Source: Paenibacillus sp. DMB5 (GTDB lineage Bacteria > Bacillota > Bacilli > Paenibacillales > Paenibacillaceae). Taken from it: a DNA stretch of 64,000 nucleotides. Of the stretch, positions 33,939 to 43,968 are shown one piece after another. Both the position numbers and the translations under genes were made by a program. The notes under the pieces are model-generated. The model worked only from the letters and a program-made list of their open reading frames with translations, was not told the origin of the DNA and searched no databases. Position 1 is the first letter of the stretch; the number at the start of each line of letters is the position of its first letter. The stretch is from the NCBI RefSeq assembly GCF_001517085.1, contig NZ_LRAC01000002.1, positions 52,448-116,447 on the forward strand, written 5' to 3'.

Positions 33939-34839
33939 CTCCCATCAGTCCGACAAAATAATCTTCCAGCGAGTGCTGCTTCCGGTTCAGGCTCTCCAGC
34001 TCCACATCTGCCTCCGCCAGCGCTTTGCTCAGCTCCAGCTGTGAGATTTTCTCATAAATCCGGACGGTCCGGGCACCAATTACCTTAAAGTTGCTAAGTC
34101 CGAGCGTATTGGTCAGCGTGTATACCGCTTTACTGCTGTTATCCGTAATCAGCTCGATATAGTCCGTATCCCGGCTTCGGATCTCATCCATGGCAACCTC
34201 CTCCAGCAGCACGCCGTCCTTGATGACACCAATGGTATCGGCAATCTGCTCAACCTCACCGAGAATATGACTGGAGATCAGCAGTGTCATCCCGTATTCA
34301 CGGCTCAGCATGCGGAACACCTCGCGCAGCTCCTTGATGCCCAGCGGGTCCAGCCCGTTGATCGGCTCATCCAGAATCAGCAGCTCCGGCTTGGTCATTA
34401 CCGCTCTGGCAATGCCCAGCCGCTGCTTCATGCCCATCGAGAACTGCTTGACCGGCTTCTTGTCTGTCCCGGTAAGGTTCACCAGCTCCAGCGCCTCCTT
34501 CAGCGCCTTCGGGTCATAGTAGCCCATGTATTCCCCATGCAGCTCCAGATTCTCCCGGGCGCTCAGCTTGTCATAGAACACCGGATACTCAATGATGCAG
34601 CCCATGCGCTTGAGCATTTCGTAAGAGCGGGATGTCATCTTCTCGCCAAAAAATTCGATCTCGCCCGCAGTAGGCTTCACCAAATTGGTGATCATTTTCA
34701 TCACCGTTGTCTTACCGGCCCCGTTCGGCCCGAGAAAACCGTAAATTTCACCCTGCTTGATATTCATATTCACGTTGTTTACGGCTTCTTTGCCCTGATA
34801 GACCTTGGTTAAGTTCCACGTCCGCAGTATGGTTGTCAT
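33922..34839 (-). CDS. ABC transporter ATP-binding protein (YcbN-like)
   Basis: A 305-residue ATPase. Walker A is GPNGAGKTT (about residue 38), the signature is FSMGMKQRLGIA, Walker B is LLILDEPINGLDP, and the switch His is in ISSHILGEV. The extra C-terminal ~80 residues are typical of the bacitracin/lantibiotic-resistance subgroup (CcmA/BcrA type). It overlaps its permease gene and follows the two-component genes after a 176-bp gap, so it may have an additional promoter. Confidence 0.9.
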   Translation of the reverse strand: MTTILRTWNLTKVYQGKEAVNNVNMNIKQGEIYGFLGPNGAGKTTVMKMITNLVKPTAGEIEFFGEKMTSRSYEMLKRMGCIIEYPVFYDKLSARENLELHGEYMGYYDPKALKEALELVNLTGTDKKPVKQFSMGMKQRLGIARAVMTKPELLILDEPINGLDPLGIKELREVFRMLSREYGMTLLISSHILGEVEQIADTIGVIKDGVLLEEVAMDEIRSRDTDYIELITDNSSKAVYTLTNTLGLSNFKVIGARTVRIYEKISQLELSKALAEADVELESLNRKQHSLEDYFVGLMGGEVVA

Positions 34840-35015
34840 TTTCCGTTATCCCCTTTGCCTTCGTTGTCTTCCTTGATTTATATAATACAGGGGGGAATTT
34901 TCTTTTTTATTACCTGTTTCTTACGAAAATCTTAAGCTTGGAGTTTAAATATTAATTTGGGCTTCGCCGTGGCTCCAGCATTTATTTTCAATTCCAATCT
35001 GTAAAGCCTTCATTC

Positions 35016-35951
35016 TTAAAATTCCAGCCTGCGGAAGGACAAAGTGAACGCCGTCTTAACGTAGGGCTTGCTCGTTAAAGTAATACTGCCGTTCATCTGC
35101 TCGGTCAGTCTTTTGGTGATGGTCAGGCCAAGCCCGCTGCCCTGGTAATCACGGTTACGCGAATCCTCCAGGGTGTACAGGCGCTCAAAGATTTTATCCT
35201 GATGGCCTTCGGCTATGCCCTTCCCTTTATCCCACACCTCAATGCATACCTTGTCTTCCTTCAAAAACAGCTTGAGTCCCAGCACGCCCCCGTCACCGCC
35301 ATAAGTGATTGCATTGGACAGCAGATTGCCGAGTACCCGGTCCAGCGCCTCCTCATTCCCCATAATATACAGCGGCTCATCCGGGATCTCGATCTGCACA
35401 TCGCTGCCTCCGGCGCTGAGAAGCTCATAGAAGGACAAAATGTTGCGGCGGCACAGCTCACCCAGCTCCACCCGCGTAAGCGGCATTTCTTTATCCCCCG
35501 ACTCCAGCTTGGCCAGGTCAAAAAACCGGTTCATCAGCGCAATAACCTCCTGCGCCTTGGCATGAATGGTCCGTAGCATCGCCTCCCGCTCCCCGGCAGG
35601 CAGATCATGGTCCTGAAGCAGGGTCTCAATATATCCGAGTACAACGGTCAGCGGTGTCTTCAGGTCATGGGAAATATTAGCCAGCATATGACGCATGGAC
35701 TGCTCGAGCCGGACCCGCTCCACCGCGCCCTTGTGATTGACATTTAGCAGGTCATTGAGGGTGGCCAGCAGCTGCTGCAGCGCCGGATCGCTGTTGAACA
35801 GCAGCAGCCGTTCATGCGAGCCGCTCGCCATTATGCCCGTAAGCTTGGTCCGGATGTACTGCAGCTGGCGCCCGTGCTCCCTCAGCCTCAGCGTCTGCCA
35901 CAGGATAAGAAGCAGAAGCACAGCGATAATTCCGCCGAGAAAAATAATCAT
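35016..35951 (-). CDS. Membrane-bound sensor histidine kinase (YcbM-like)
   Basis: A 311-residue kinase with one N-terminal membrane segment (IIFLGGIIAVLLLLILWQ, residues 2-19) and no sizeable outer sensor, as in intramembrane-sensing kinases. The phospho-accepting His near residue 92 is in NISHDLKTPLTVV; the ATPase boxes are NLLSNAITYG, WDKGKGI and GSGLGLTI. The ATG at 35951 overlaps the response regulator stop (ATGA), so they are coupled; an earlier in-frame ATG at 35987 lies within the regulator gene. The length equals that of B. subtilis YcbM. Confidence 0.9.
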   Translation of the reverse strand: MIIFLGGIIAVLLLLILWQTLRLREHGRQLQYIRTKLTGIMASGSHERLLLFNSDPALQQLLATLNDLLNVNHKGAVERVRLEQSMRHMLANISHDLKTPLTVVLGYIETLLQDHDLPAGEREAMLRTIHAKAQEVIALMNRFFDLAKLESGDKEMPLTRVELGELCRRNILSFYELLSAGGSDVQIEIPDEPLYIMGNEEALDRVLGNLLSNAITYGGDGGVLGLKLFLKEDKVCIEVWDKGKGIAEGHQDKIFERLYTLEDSRNRDYQGSGLGLTITKRLTEQMNGSITLTSKPYVKTAFTLSFRRLEF

Positions 35952-36682
35952 GGCAGCACATCCCCAAGCTTGTAGCCGATGCCCCACAGTGTTTTTATAT
36001 ATTCAGGATGGGAGGGGTCATCCTCTATCTTCTCGCGCAGTCTTCTCATATGTACATTTATAACATTCTCGTCTCCGTAATAATCATCCTCCCAGACCAG
36101 ACTGTAAATCTGCGCCTTGGTGTACACTCTGCCCGGATTGGCTGCGAACAGCCGCAGGATCTGGAACTCCTTGGCGGTCAGCTTGACTTCTTCTCCGTGC
36201 TTCTCTGCCGAAAAAGTATCCAGATTAACAGTCAGCCCGCGCAGGGGAATAACCTTGGCTTGCTGTGCTTCGGCTGCCGGAGGCTCCTCAGCCCTGACAG
36301 TACCCGCAGCCGCATAGCCAGCCCGGCGGATCGCCGCCTTCACTCTCGCCGCAAGCTCGATCATCGAGAACGGCTTCGTAATATAATCATCTGCGCCGAA
36401 GCCGAGTCCGAGCGCTTTATCCACATCACTGTCCTTGGCGGACATAATCAGCACCGGCACCAGGCTGGCTGCACGGATGCTCTGCAGCACATCCATCCCG
36501 CTGCGCCTCGGCAGCATGAGATCCAGCAGCACCAGATCATAAGCCTCCCCGCTGCGCACCTTGCGCTCGGCGGCTTCCCCGTCAAATACCTGCTCGACCT
36601 CGTAGCCCTCTTTTACTAAATAAGAGCTTACCATTCTGCTAATATCTTCATCATCTTCAATCAGCAGTACACGCTGTTGCAT
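35948..36682 (-). CDS. OmpR family response regulator (YcbL-like)
   Basis: A 244-residue regulator: a receiver domain (acidic pocket in LIEDDEDISR, phospho-acceptor Asp near 53 in LVLLDLMLPRRSG, Lys in ITKPFSM), a longer than usual Glu/Ala-rich linker (about 126-142), and a winged-helix DNA-binding domain (FQILRLFAANPGRVYTKAQI, INVHMRRLREKIED). It is translationally coupled to the kinase. It probably drives the ABC transporter genes downstream and perhaps the lipoprotein gene upstream. Confidence 0.92.
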   Translation of the reverse strand: MQQRVLLIEDDEDISRMVSSYLVKEGYEVEQVFDGEAAERKVRSGEAYDLVLLDLMLPRRSGMDVLQSIRAASLVPVLIMSAKDSDVDKALGLGFGADDYITKPFSMIELAARVKAAIRRAGYAAAGTVRAEEPPAAEAQQAKVIPLRGLTVNLDTFSAEKHGEEVKLTAKEFQILRLFAANPGRVYTKAQIYSLVWEDDYYGDENVINVHMRRLREKIEDDPSHPEYIKTLWGIGYKLGDVLP

Positions 36683-36742
36683 AGCCAGGACCTCCGTGAA
36701 TTCTAGTAGATTTGCTTATTTGGGCTTGGCCGTGGCCAGCTC

Positions 36743-37645
36743 TTATTCATAATAACCTTTTGTCTCCGGCAGCGCCTGATAAAATTCCCCTTCCTGCACC
36801 TCGCTGATCATGTGCTGTGCCACTGCAGTCATTCCCTCTCCGTCTGCACTATGGTCGCATTCACTCCAGGCAAACTTCCGTTCGCTGCCGTTCATTTGTA
36901 CCAGCAGCTCGTAGCTGACAGCAGGCTTGATATTGCAGTCTTCGGTCAAGGTCTTATTCCTTACATAGCCGGCCAGCACCAGCTCGCGGTAAATGCTCTG
37001 CAGCTTCGCCTGCGGCAGCCGGAACTCCGCTGCTTCTACTGTAGTGCCATCCTGGAGATCCTTGACCAGCTTCCCCTGGAGCGTATTGATCTCGTTCTTC
37101 CGGTTCACCCCGTACTTCAGCACAAAGCCAAAGTCATCCTGTTCTGACAGCTTGTAATTGATCCAGAGCAGTGCGGCTTCCGGATATTCCCCTTCACAGC
37201 CTGTGAGTGTATATTCCAGCGCTGTGCTCCCTTTACTCTTTTCCAGTGCCCGGCAGGTATACGTTCCCGTCTCCTTTGGCCCAAATGCGTCCTCCATGCT
37301 GTCATAAGCAAGAACAAGCTTCCCCTCTCTATACCGCACCTCTGTGAAAATCGGGTCACCCTCAGGCGTGAACTGAATAATCCGCTGGCTGCCTTTTTTC
37401 CGCTCCATGAAGTCATCCAGCCTGTCCAGGTTCAGCGGACCCGTTCCAATGGAATAAACCACATCCTCCTGCTCATTGATCTCATGGCTAAGCCCGTCAT
37501 TCACGGCGTCTCTGCCAGTAAGAAAGCAACCCTGAATAAGCGTCATAATGAGCAGTATAGCTAGCGTCAATGCCCCATGGCGAAGCCCACGCCCCTTTAT
37601 AGATTCCGGCTTATGCATCCGTCTGTTTTCGGGTGATAACCGCAT
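36743..37645 (-). CDS. Lipoprotein of unknown function (DUF4362-like)
   Basis: A 300-residue protein with a basic N-terminus, a hydrophobic stretch (ALTLAILLIMTLIQGC) and a lipobox with Cys40. The mature part recalls DUF4362 proteins: a DAVNDG motif soon after the lipid anchor, then RLDDFMERKKGSQRIIQFT and TEVRYREGKLVLAYDS, each typical of that family. Function is not known. It lies 60 bp upstream of the response regulator in the same direction and might be an accessory sensor for the kinase, which itself has no outer domain; this is only inference. GGAGG precedes the ATG by eleven bases. Confidence 0.7.
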   Translation of the reverse strand: MRLSPENRRMHKPESIKGRGLRHGALTLAILLIMTLIQGCFLTGRDAVNDGLSHEINEQEDVVYSIGTGPLNLDRLDDFMERKKGSQRIIQFTPEGDPIFTEVRYREGKLVLAYDSMEDAFGPKETGTYTCRALEKSKGSTALEYTLTGCEGEYPEAALLWINYKLSEQDDFGFVLKYGVNRKNEINTLQGKLVKDLQDGTTVEAAEFRLPQAKLQSIYRELVLAGYVRNKTLTEDCNIKPAVSYELLVQMNGSERKFAWSECDHSADGEGMTAVAQHMISEVQEGEFYQALPETKGYYE

Positions 37646-37849
37646 TTTTACAGCTGCCTCCTTATCCGCTCTGGAAAAGTTTGTCTATTGCTTGAGTATA
37701 CCAAGCCGCTGCGGCTGTTACTACCCCATTACCGAAACTTACAGACAAGCAGAATCTTCCTACTCCATCCCTGTCTTTCATTTCAGGTTCACTAAAGGTA
37801 AGGCGCGTATCATCCTGCTTAAGAACTTACACGTAGAGGTGATGCTGTA

Positions 37850-38827
37850 ATGATACAGATTGACAAGAGAAAATCCCTGAGCTTAAAGCAAAAAGTAGGA
37901 ATCATGATTCTGGCCGTAGTCCTGGTAATCGGCGGAGTGGTGTATAAGCTGGCTGACCGTTACCTGATCGAGCATGTGGAGGTCGTTGTGGCCGATGAAG
38001 CCGCCGGAACGGCAGACAGCAATAATACAACCGGAAGTGCTGAGACTGCATCTTCTTCAGCCGGGGTTGATGCTACATCCGACGACTGGAGCTACAGCAG
38101 CGATGATATTCAAATCCAGATCGACCAGGTTGAGACCGGCTCCGGTTCAGACAAAATCACTTATTTTGTGGCGGATGTCTTGTTAAAGGATGCGAACAGT
38201 CTGAAGTCCGCTTTTGCCGATAACAGCTTTGGTACCAATATTACTGAGGTGACTTCAGAGATTGCTTCCAGTAATGATGCGATTTTTGCGATTAACGGTG
38301 ATTATTACGGCTTCCGCGAGGACGGGGTGATTATCCGTAACGGTACGGTGTACCGCGATGAACCTGTACGTGATGCGATGGCGCTGTTCGGGGACGGTAC
38401 GATGCGGACGTATAACGAGGAGGAGGTTTCCTCTGACGAGCTGCTGGTGCAGGGAGTAACCAACACGCTGTCATTCGGACCGATTCTGATTCAGGACGGG
38501 CAAATCACCAGTGATTTCAGCAGTGTCAAAATTGACACCAACTTCGGCAACCGCTCGATCCAGAACGCCAATCCGCGGACGGCCATCGGCATGATTGCCC
38601 CGAACCATTATGTGTTTGTTGTTGTCGACGGGCGCAATGAAGGCTACAGCCGCGGTATGACATTGACCGAGCTGGCGGACCTGATGCAGGATCTCGGGGC
38701 AACCGAAGCCTACAATCTGGACGGCGGCGGCTCCTCGACCATGTACTTCATGGGCCGGGTGGTCAATAATCCGCAGGGTAAAAACCAGGAGCGAGGCGTC
38801 AGTGACATACTTTACATTAAGGAGTGA
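37850..38827 (+). CDS. Phosphodiester glycosidase (NAGPA) domain membrane protein
   Basis: A 325-residue protein with a single membrane anchor (IMILAVVLVIGGVVYKLA, about 18-35), a Ser/Thr/Ala-rich linker (45-80) and a NAGPA domain: FAINGDYYGF, NPRTAIGM and the conserved NLDGGGSSTMYF near the end. In bacteria these proteins are linked to exopolysaccharide metabolism; the human relative removes GlcNAc from mannose-6-phosphate. A GAGGTGATG ribosome site precedes the ATG. The gene abuts the glycosyltransferase gene, whose ribosome site overlaps the stop region, so the two form an operon. Confidence 0.88.
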   Translation: MIQIDKRKSLSLKQKVGIMILAVVLVIGGVVYKLADRYLIEHVEVVVADEAAGTADSNNTTGSAETASSSAGVDATSDDWSYSSDDIQIQIDQVETGSGSDKITYFVADVLLKDANSLKSAFADNSFGTNITEVTSEIASSNDAIFAINGDYYGFREDGVIIRNGTVYRDEPVRDAMALFGDGTMRTYNEEEVSSDELLVQGVTNTLSFGPILIQDGQITSDFSSVKIDTNFGNRSIQNANPRTAIGMIAPNHYVFVVVDGRNEGYSRGMTLTELADLMQDLGATEAYNLDGGGSSTMYFMGRVVNNPQGKNQERGVSDILYIKE

Positions 38828-38835
38828 CCACGATT

Positions 38836-39846
38836 ATGACTATCCTAATTCCTGCATATGAACCTGACGACCGGCTGCTTGACCTGATTATTAAGCTGCA
38901 GGATTACGGGCTTGGGCCGATTCTGATTGTGGACGACGGCAGCGGCCATGCTTACCGGGGGCTGTTCCAGACGGCTGAAGCTTTCGGCTGCACAGTACTG
39001 ACTCATCCCGTCAATTATGGCAAGGGCCGGGCGCTCAAAACCGGATTCCGCTACATTCAGGACAATAACCTGCCCGGCTACGTAGTCTGCGCCGACAGTG
39101 ACGGGCAGCATTTACCTCATGATATCAAGCGGGTCGCTGAGGCGCTGTATAGCCAAAACAAGCCCGGAATCGTGCTGGGCAGCCGGCGCTTCAGCGGTAA
39201 GGTCCCGCTGCGCAGCCGCTTCGGTAACTCCGTGACCCGCGGAGTATTCGCTCTTACTACCGGCAGCAAAGTCTACGATACCCAGACCGGCCTGCGAGGT
39301 TTCCCTCCGTCCATGCTGGACTGGCTGGGCCGGATTCCCGGCGACCGGTTCGAGTACGAAATGAACATGCTGCTGACCGCCCGCAAGGAGGGCTACGATA
39401 TCACCGAGGAATTCATTGATACCGTGTATCTGGACCACAACAAATCGTCGCACTTCCGCCCGCTCGCCGATTCCATCAGGATCTATCTGCCGATCCTGAT
39501 GTTCAGCACCTCATCGCTGCTGTCTGCGCTGATCGACTTCGTGCTGCTGTTCCTGTTCCAGCGCCTGACGCACAATCTGTTCCTGTCCGTAGTCGCCGCG
39601 AGACTGTGCAGCTCGATCTTTAATTATTCCGTCAACCGGAGATATGTCTTCAGCGGCGGCAAGCGTTCACGCCTCCAGTCGCTCCCGAAATACTTCTCGC
39701 TCGTCGTTCTTGTGCTGCTGTTCAACTACGGCCTGCTCTATTTCTACAGCGAGCAGCTGATTATTCCTCTGGCAGTAGCCAAGATTCTGACCGAGGTGTC
39801 GATCTTCGTGTTCAGCTACTGGGTGCAGCGGCGGTTTGTGTATTGA
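38836..39846 (+). CDS. GT2 glycosyltransferase fused to a GtrA-like membrane domain
   Basis: A 336-residue bifunctional membrane protein. Residues 1-200 are a GT2/DPM-type transferase ([34 protein letters not shown]), and residues 215-336 contain four hydrophobic segments of the GtrA type ([21 protein letters not shown]). GtrA domains are thought to help flip lipid-linked sugars. An in-frame GTG at 38824 is too close to AAGGAG; the ATG at 38836 has a suitable spacing. With the NAGPA gene it probably modifies a wall or exopolysaccharide. Confidence 0.88.
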   Translation: MTILIPAYEPDDRLLDLIIKLQDYGLGPILIVDDGSGHAYRGLFQTAEAFGCTVLTHPVNYGKGRALKTGFRYIQDNNLPGYVVCADSDGQHLPHDIKRVAEALYSQNKPGIVLGSRRFSGKVPLRSRFGNSVTRGVFALTTGSKVYDTQTGLRGFPPSMLDWLGRIPGDRFEYEMNMLLTARKEGYDITEEFIDTVYLDHNKSSHFRPLADSIRIYLPILMFSTSSLLSALIDFVLLFLFQRLTHNLFLSVVAARLCSSIFNYSVNRRYVFSGGKRSRLQSLPKYFSLVVLVLLFNYGLLYFYSEQLIIPLAVAKILTEVSIFVFSYWVQRRFVY

Positions 39847-39864
39847 GGTTGGATGATCAAATGC

Positions 39865-39913
39865 AAAGAGCAGCGTATCTCCTGTGTAACGGGAGGTGTG
39901 CTGCTCTTATTTG
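39865..39913 (+). terminator. Terminator of the NAGPA-GT2 operon
   Basis: AAGAGCAGC pairs with GCTGCTCTT, with inner TCTCC/GGGAG pairing, followed by ATTTGT. Confidence 0.8.
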
Positions 39914-40022
39914 TATAGGCTGGACGATTTCGGATAATATACTCTCCCGGGTCCCCCATCATACTCTCCCCCTCCCGCCCATATACTTAAAAAGAACAGC
40001 AAGCCGGAGGGAGAGTAGAATC

Positions 40023-41420
40023 ATGCCAAGTGAAGACGAAATTAAGGCGCTGGAGCGGTCGATTGCCGAGATTACGGAGATTGCTACCGGGTTCGGGCTG
40101 GATTTTTACCCGATGCGGTATGAAATATGTCCTGCCGATATTATTTATACCTTTGGAGCCTACGGGATGCCGACCCGGTTCGGGCACTGGAGTTTTGGAA
40201 AAACTTTTCATAAAATGAAATCACAATACGACTTCGGACTCAGCAAAATTTACGAGCTAGTTATTAACTCCAATCCCTGCTACGCCTTCCTGCTGGACGG
40301 TAATTCCCTGATCCAGAATAAGCTGATCGTCGCCCACGTGCTTGCCCATTGCGATTTTTTCAAAAATAATATGCGATTCTCCATGTCGAACCGAGATATG
40401 GTCGAGAGTATGTCTGCCACAGCCGACCGGATCGCCGGTTATTCGGTGACCTATGGCATTGACCGGGTGGAGCGGTTCATCGACTCGGTGCTGGCGATTC
40501 AGGAGCACATCGACCCCAGCCTGATCCAGCCGCGCAAGCTCGGCAAAACGGAAATACTGGAAGCAAAAATGAGAGCCAGCAAGGATGCGCAGGCCGGCAA
40601 ACCTGCCGGGGACAATGCCTACAGCGAGCTGTGGAAGCTTGATCAGGCCAAAGCCGGTCCGCAGGAGCCGGACGCTGCCGCCAAGCGGACGTTTCCGCCT
40701 GAGCCGGAAAAGGATATCGTCTGGTTCATCCAGCAATATTCGACCACACTGGAGGACTGGCAGCGCGATATTATGACCATGCTGCGCGACGAGATGCTCT
40801 ATTTCTGGCCGCAGATGGAGACGAAGATCATGAACGAAGGCTGGGCTTCCTACTGGCATCAGCGGATCATGCGCGAGCTGGATCTGACGCCGGAGGAGAC
40901 GATCGAGTACTCCAAGCTCAATTCGTCCGTTGTGCAGCCGTCACGCCAGAGCCTGAATCCGTACTATTTGGGCCTGAAAATCTTTGAGGACATCGAACGC
41001 CGCTGGGACCGCGACAAAATGTTCGAGGTGCGCGAGCTGGATTCCGACATCTCCTTCATCCGCAGCTACCTGTCAAAGCAGCTGGTTAACGACCTTGACC
41101 TCTATGTGTTCGAGAAAAAAGGGCCTGAGTGGAAAATCACCGACAAAGCCTGGGAAAATGTCCGCGACCAGCTCGTGCTCGCAAGGGTCAACGGCGGCTC
41201 CCCATACCTTGTCATTCAGGATGCAGACTATGAGCGCAACGGCGAGCTATTGATCGTCCACCGCTACGAGAGCATCGAGCTTGACCTGAAATATCTGGAG
41301 CGCACCCTTCCGCACATCTATTCTCTCTGGGGCCGCACCGTTCATCTGCAGACCGTCGTTGAGGATAAAAAGGCCCTCTTCACCTATGACGGGAAAAAGG
41401 TGCAGCGGAAGTTTATGTAG
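40023..41420 (+). CDS. spoVR: Stage V sporulation protein R (SpoVR)
   Basis: A 465-residue SpoVR-family protein, the normal length. Typical segments are [45 protein letters not shown] and [14 protein letters not shown]. The Shine-Dalgarno GGAGGGAG lies before the ATG at 40023; the 60 codons before it include the previous terminator and are excluded. SpoVR is needed for normal spore cortex in Bacillus; the family goes with YhbH and PrkA in many genomes, here found at the two ends of the window. A strong terminator follows, so it is monocistronic. Confidence 0.95.
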   Translation: MPSEDEIKALERSIAEITEIATGFGLDFYPMRYEICPADIIYTFGAYGMPTRFGHWSFGKTFHKMKSQYDFGLSKIYELVINSNPCYAFLLDGNSLIQNKLIVAHVLAHCDFFKNNMRFSMSNRDMVESMSATADRIAGYSVTYGIDRVERFIDSVLAIQEHIDPSLIQPRKLGKTEILEAKMRASKDAQAGKPAGDNAYSELWKLDQAKAGPQEPDAAAKRTFPPEPEKDIVWFIQQYSTTLEDWQRDIMTMLRDEMLYFWPQMETKIMNEGWASYWHQRIMRELDLTPEETIEYSKLNSSVVQPSRQSLNPYYLGLKIFEDIERRWDRDKMFEVRELDSDISFIRSYLSKQLVNDLDLYVFEKKGPEWKITDKAWENVRDQLVLARVNGGSPYLVIQDADYERNGELLIVHRYESIELDLKYLERTLPHIYSLWGRTVHLQTVVEDKKALFTYDGKKVQRKFM

Positions 41421-41442
41421 ACAGCTTCATATCATTGATTAT

Positions 41443-41503
41443 TAAAAAGGCACTATCAGCTGGCGTTCCTAGGGATGCGCCACTGGTAGTGCCTTTTATT
41501 TTT
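41443..41503 (+). terminator. Terminator of spoVR
   Basis: AAAAGGCACTA pairs with TAGTGCCTTTT, extended by CAG/CTG and an inner GGCG/CGCC pairing, followed by ATTTTT. Confidence 0.9.
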
Positions 41504-41571
41504 CGTTTCACACTGCATTCAACCACATTTGCATTTAACCTTACTGCGCAGTTCGTGCAAATTGCAGGCTG

Positions 41572-42531
41572 CTATTCCCCAAGGAAAAACTGCATCGTAC
41601 GGTCGCCGCCGCCCGGCAGATATTCATGCCCGAAGTCCGGGTAAACGACCAGCTGCTTGGGCGCGGTGATTTTGTTATAGGCTGCGAACTGGGTGGACGG
41701 CGGGCAGATGGTATCCATCAGACCGGTGATGAACAGTACCTCACCCTGAATGCGGGAAGCCAGATACTGCAAGTCGATATAACCCAGCTTCTCAAAAACC
41801 TCGTCCTCCCGCTCATGCAGCGGATCGAACTTCCGGAAATAGATGTTCAGCTCATGGTAGGCATCCTTGGCCAGATCCATTTCCCATACACGCTTATAGT
41901 CGCACAGGAACGGGTATGTAGTGGCAGCCTTTTTTACCCGCGGCTCGAGTGCGGCACAAGCGATGGTAAGGGCTCCGCCCTGCGATCCGCCCATGGCATA
42001 CACCCGTTCAGGATCGACTCCCGGCAGCTCAAGCGCAATTTGCGCCAGACGGACAGTGTCGAGATAGATGTGGCGGAACAGCAGGTTGTCCGGATGATCA
42101 TCCAGCCCGCGGATAATATGTCCGTTATGCGTATTGCCCTTCACTCCGCCTGTATCCTCCGATAATCCACCCTGTCCGCGGCAGTCCAGTGCCAGCACCG
42201 AAAAGCCCAGCGACACATAAGCAAGCTTATCCTGCCATTCACCGGCGTCACCGGTATAACCATGGAACTGCAGAACCGCTGGCTGCGGCGTGCTTACTGC
42301 TCTCGGACGCAGGTATTTGGCATGGATGCGCGCACCGCGCACTCCTGTAAAGTACAGATCGAAGCATTCGGCCTGCGGGGTCTGAAAAGTACTTGGGATT
42401 AGCTCAAGCTGCGTGTCAACCGTGGCAAGCTCCTCCAGAGCGCGTTCCCAGTAAGCGTCGAAGTCAGCCGGACGCGGGTTTCTTCCCTGGTATTGTTTTA
42501 ACTGTTCTAGCGGCATATCTACTAATGGCAT
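41572..42531 (-). CDS. Acetyl xylan esterase / cephalosporin-C deacetylase (CE7)
   Basis: A 319-residue alpha/beta hydrolase of family CE7. The oxyanion region is LQFHGYTGDAGEW, RGQGG follows, the nucleophile Ser is in GGSQGGA (about residue 185), and Asp and His of the triad are in TGLMDTICPP and FGHEYLPGG. CE7 enzymes are cytoplasmic hexamers that remove acetyl groups from imported xylo-oligosaccharides and related compounds; no signal peptide is seen. AAAGGAAT precedes the ATG. It stands alone; a LacI-type operator lies 90 bp upstream. Confidence 0.9.
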   Translation of the reverse strand: MPLVDMPLEQLKQYQGRNPRPADFDAYWERALEELATVDTQLELIPSTFQTPQAECFDLYFTGVRGARIHAKYLRPRAVSTPQPAVLQFHGYTGDAGEWQDKLAYVSLGFSVLALDCRGQGGLSEDTGGVKGNTHNGHIIRGLDDHPDNLLFRHIYLDTVRLAQIALELPGVDPERVYAMGGSQGGALTIACAALEPRVKKAATTYPFLCDYKRVWEMDLAKDAYHELNIYFRKFDPLHEREDEVFEKLGYIDLQYLASRIQGEVLFITGLMDTICPPSTQFAAYNKITAPKQLVVYPDFGHEYLPGGGDRTMQFFLGE

Positions 42532-42620
42532 TTGCGGAACATTCCTTTCAGCAATAGGTATACATTCTAACCCATTATAGAGTCCGCCGGGAATGATTGG
42601 TATTAGATGATCTTACGAAA

Positions 42621-42635
42621 AAAACGTTTGCAAAG
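42621..42635 (-). promoter_or_regulatory. LacI-type operator upstream of the CE7 esterase
   Basis: AAAACGTTTGCAAAG has the CGTTTGCA core shared by the maltose-locus operators (the mdxE site is AAAACGTTTGCAC). It sits about 90 bp upstream of the esterase start; either the maltose LacI protein or an unlinked family member could bind. Confidence 0.5.
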
Positions 42636-42655
42636 TGTGGCCGGGTGAGCGTAAC

Positions 42656-42828
42656 GGTGGGAATTTTGGAGCTGCAGGAGCGGGATCGTCCGCCTAAAAG
42701 CTTTTCGTAGAAAAGCTAGCTTCGGAAGCATAGGCTGTCCCCGGATTTCCACCGCAATGCGCGGCCTCAATCAGGAAATCCAACCTTAACAGCGGCCGGA
42801 AGCCCAAACATTCCCGTAGTGCAGCCCC
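42656..42828. repeat. Dispersed repeat family 2, copy 2
   Basis: Same order of blocks as copy 1 (24614-24789): AAAGCTTTTCG, GAAAAGCTAGC, CGGAAGCATA, GGATTTCC paired with GGAAATCC, then ACAGCGGCCGGAAG and CCAAACATTC. It fills most of the 360-bp gap between the divergently placed CE7 esterase and the end of the AraC-type gene. Confidence 0.75.
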
Positions 42829-42891
42829 TTCACCCGGACAGTATTTGCCCCGCAGCAGCAGCACCAGCAGCACAACGTTAAAGTCTTATTT

Positions 42892-43779
42892 TCACGCCCG
42901 CTCCCTCACAGGAATGTAAATCTCCATGACCGTATCCACCCGCAAATGGCAGCGTTCATCGTAGAATTCAAAGTCCAGCTTATCCTCGTCGAACGCATAG
43001 CCGCTGGCCGGAAACCATTCCTCAAAAATGTACCTCCAGGTGCTTCTGATCACCTGCACGAATACATCCGGGTCGCCATCCTCAGTCCCGTCCACCGGCG
43101 GTGTGGTGAATACCGCATACTCCGCGGCCGGCACCTCCACAGTCAGCATATCCGGTGTTACCCTAGAGAAGTCCTCGACAATTACACCCAGCAGGTACAC
43201 AGCATTGCCGTCGCCGTTTGCTGGTACACACAGCCCCACTTCACCGTGTCTGGGCGGATTAAGAATGCTGTACATTTTGTCCTCCAGATTCTCGCCCTCA
43301 TACTGGCTCCAGAATGAAGCAATATCCTTCGTATAGCTGCTGTCTGTCACATTCGTCGCAATGCCGTAGCCGGCCGTCTTAAAAGCGGGCTTCGTCACAA
43401 ACACAGGATCCATTAAATACCCTCCGATCTCAAATTCCGGACCGTCCTGTAGATATCCGGCCATCCGCGCCGCGTACTGCGAGGGACTGTAGCCGTAGGC
43501 TTTGCGGAACGCTTTGGTGAAACCGCCGGGCGTTTCAAACCCGTAATCCAGCGCAATTTCCGTCACACTCCGCCCGCTGAACAGCTCCACTGCCGCCAAA
43601 GACAGCTTCCGGCTGCGCACGTATTCCATCACAGTCATCTCCCTGCATAGGCTGAATACCCGGCAGAAATGATACAGCGAATAGCCGGCCACAGCGGCAA
43701 TCTCTTCCGCAGTCAGGTTTTCCTTAATATTCGCCTCAATATAATCAATGCATCGCTCTATATCTTTACTGTAGTTCAC
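42892..43779 (-). CDS. AraC family regulator with effector-binding domain
   Basis: A 295-residue protein with the same plan as the one at 29.2 kb: an AraC helix-turn-helix pair (AEEIAAVAGYSLYHFCRVFS, ALDYGFETPGGFTKAFRKAYG, residues 1-105) followed by a GyrI-like effector domain (VFVTKPAFKTAGYGIATNV to RVDTVMEIYIPV). The effector domain has the expected acidic cluster near VPAAEYAVFTTP. Its target is not apparent; the DinB-type gene is transcribed divergently 190 bp away and is one candidate. Confidence 0.87.
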   Translation of the reverse strand: MNYSKDIERCIDYIEANIKENLTAEEIAAVAGYSLYHFCRVFSLCREMTVMEYVRSRKLSLAAVELFSGRSVTEIALDYGFETPGGFTKAFRKAYGYSPSQYAARMAGYLQDGPEFEIGGYLMDPVFVTKPAFKTAGYGIATNVTDSSYTKDIASFWSQYEGENLEDKMYSILNPPRHGEVGLCVPANGDGNAVYLLGVIVEDFSRVTPDMLTVEVPAAEYAVFTTPPVDGTEDGDPDVFVQVIRSTWRYIFEEWFPASGYAFDEDKLDFEFYDERCHLRVDTVMEIYIPVRERA

Positions 43780-43968
43780 TGAGCAGCCCAGCCCTTCCCG
43801 TACGGTACCTTCATTATATCAACCCGTTGTGCAGAGAACTGCTCCTGTTTTGCTGTAATGAAGATCCTTGCAGCATAATAAAACCTGACCCACTGTAGTC
43901 AAGTTAGATAAGGTATAGTTAGTATAGAAAAATTAACCACTACACCCTATTTGCAGGAGGATCAAGTT

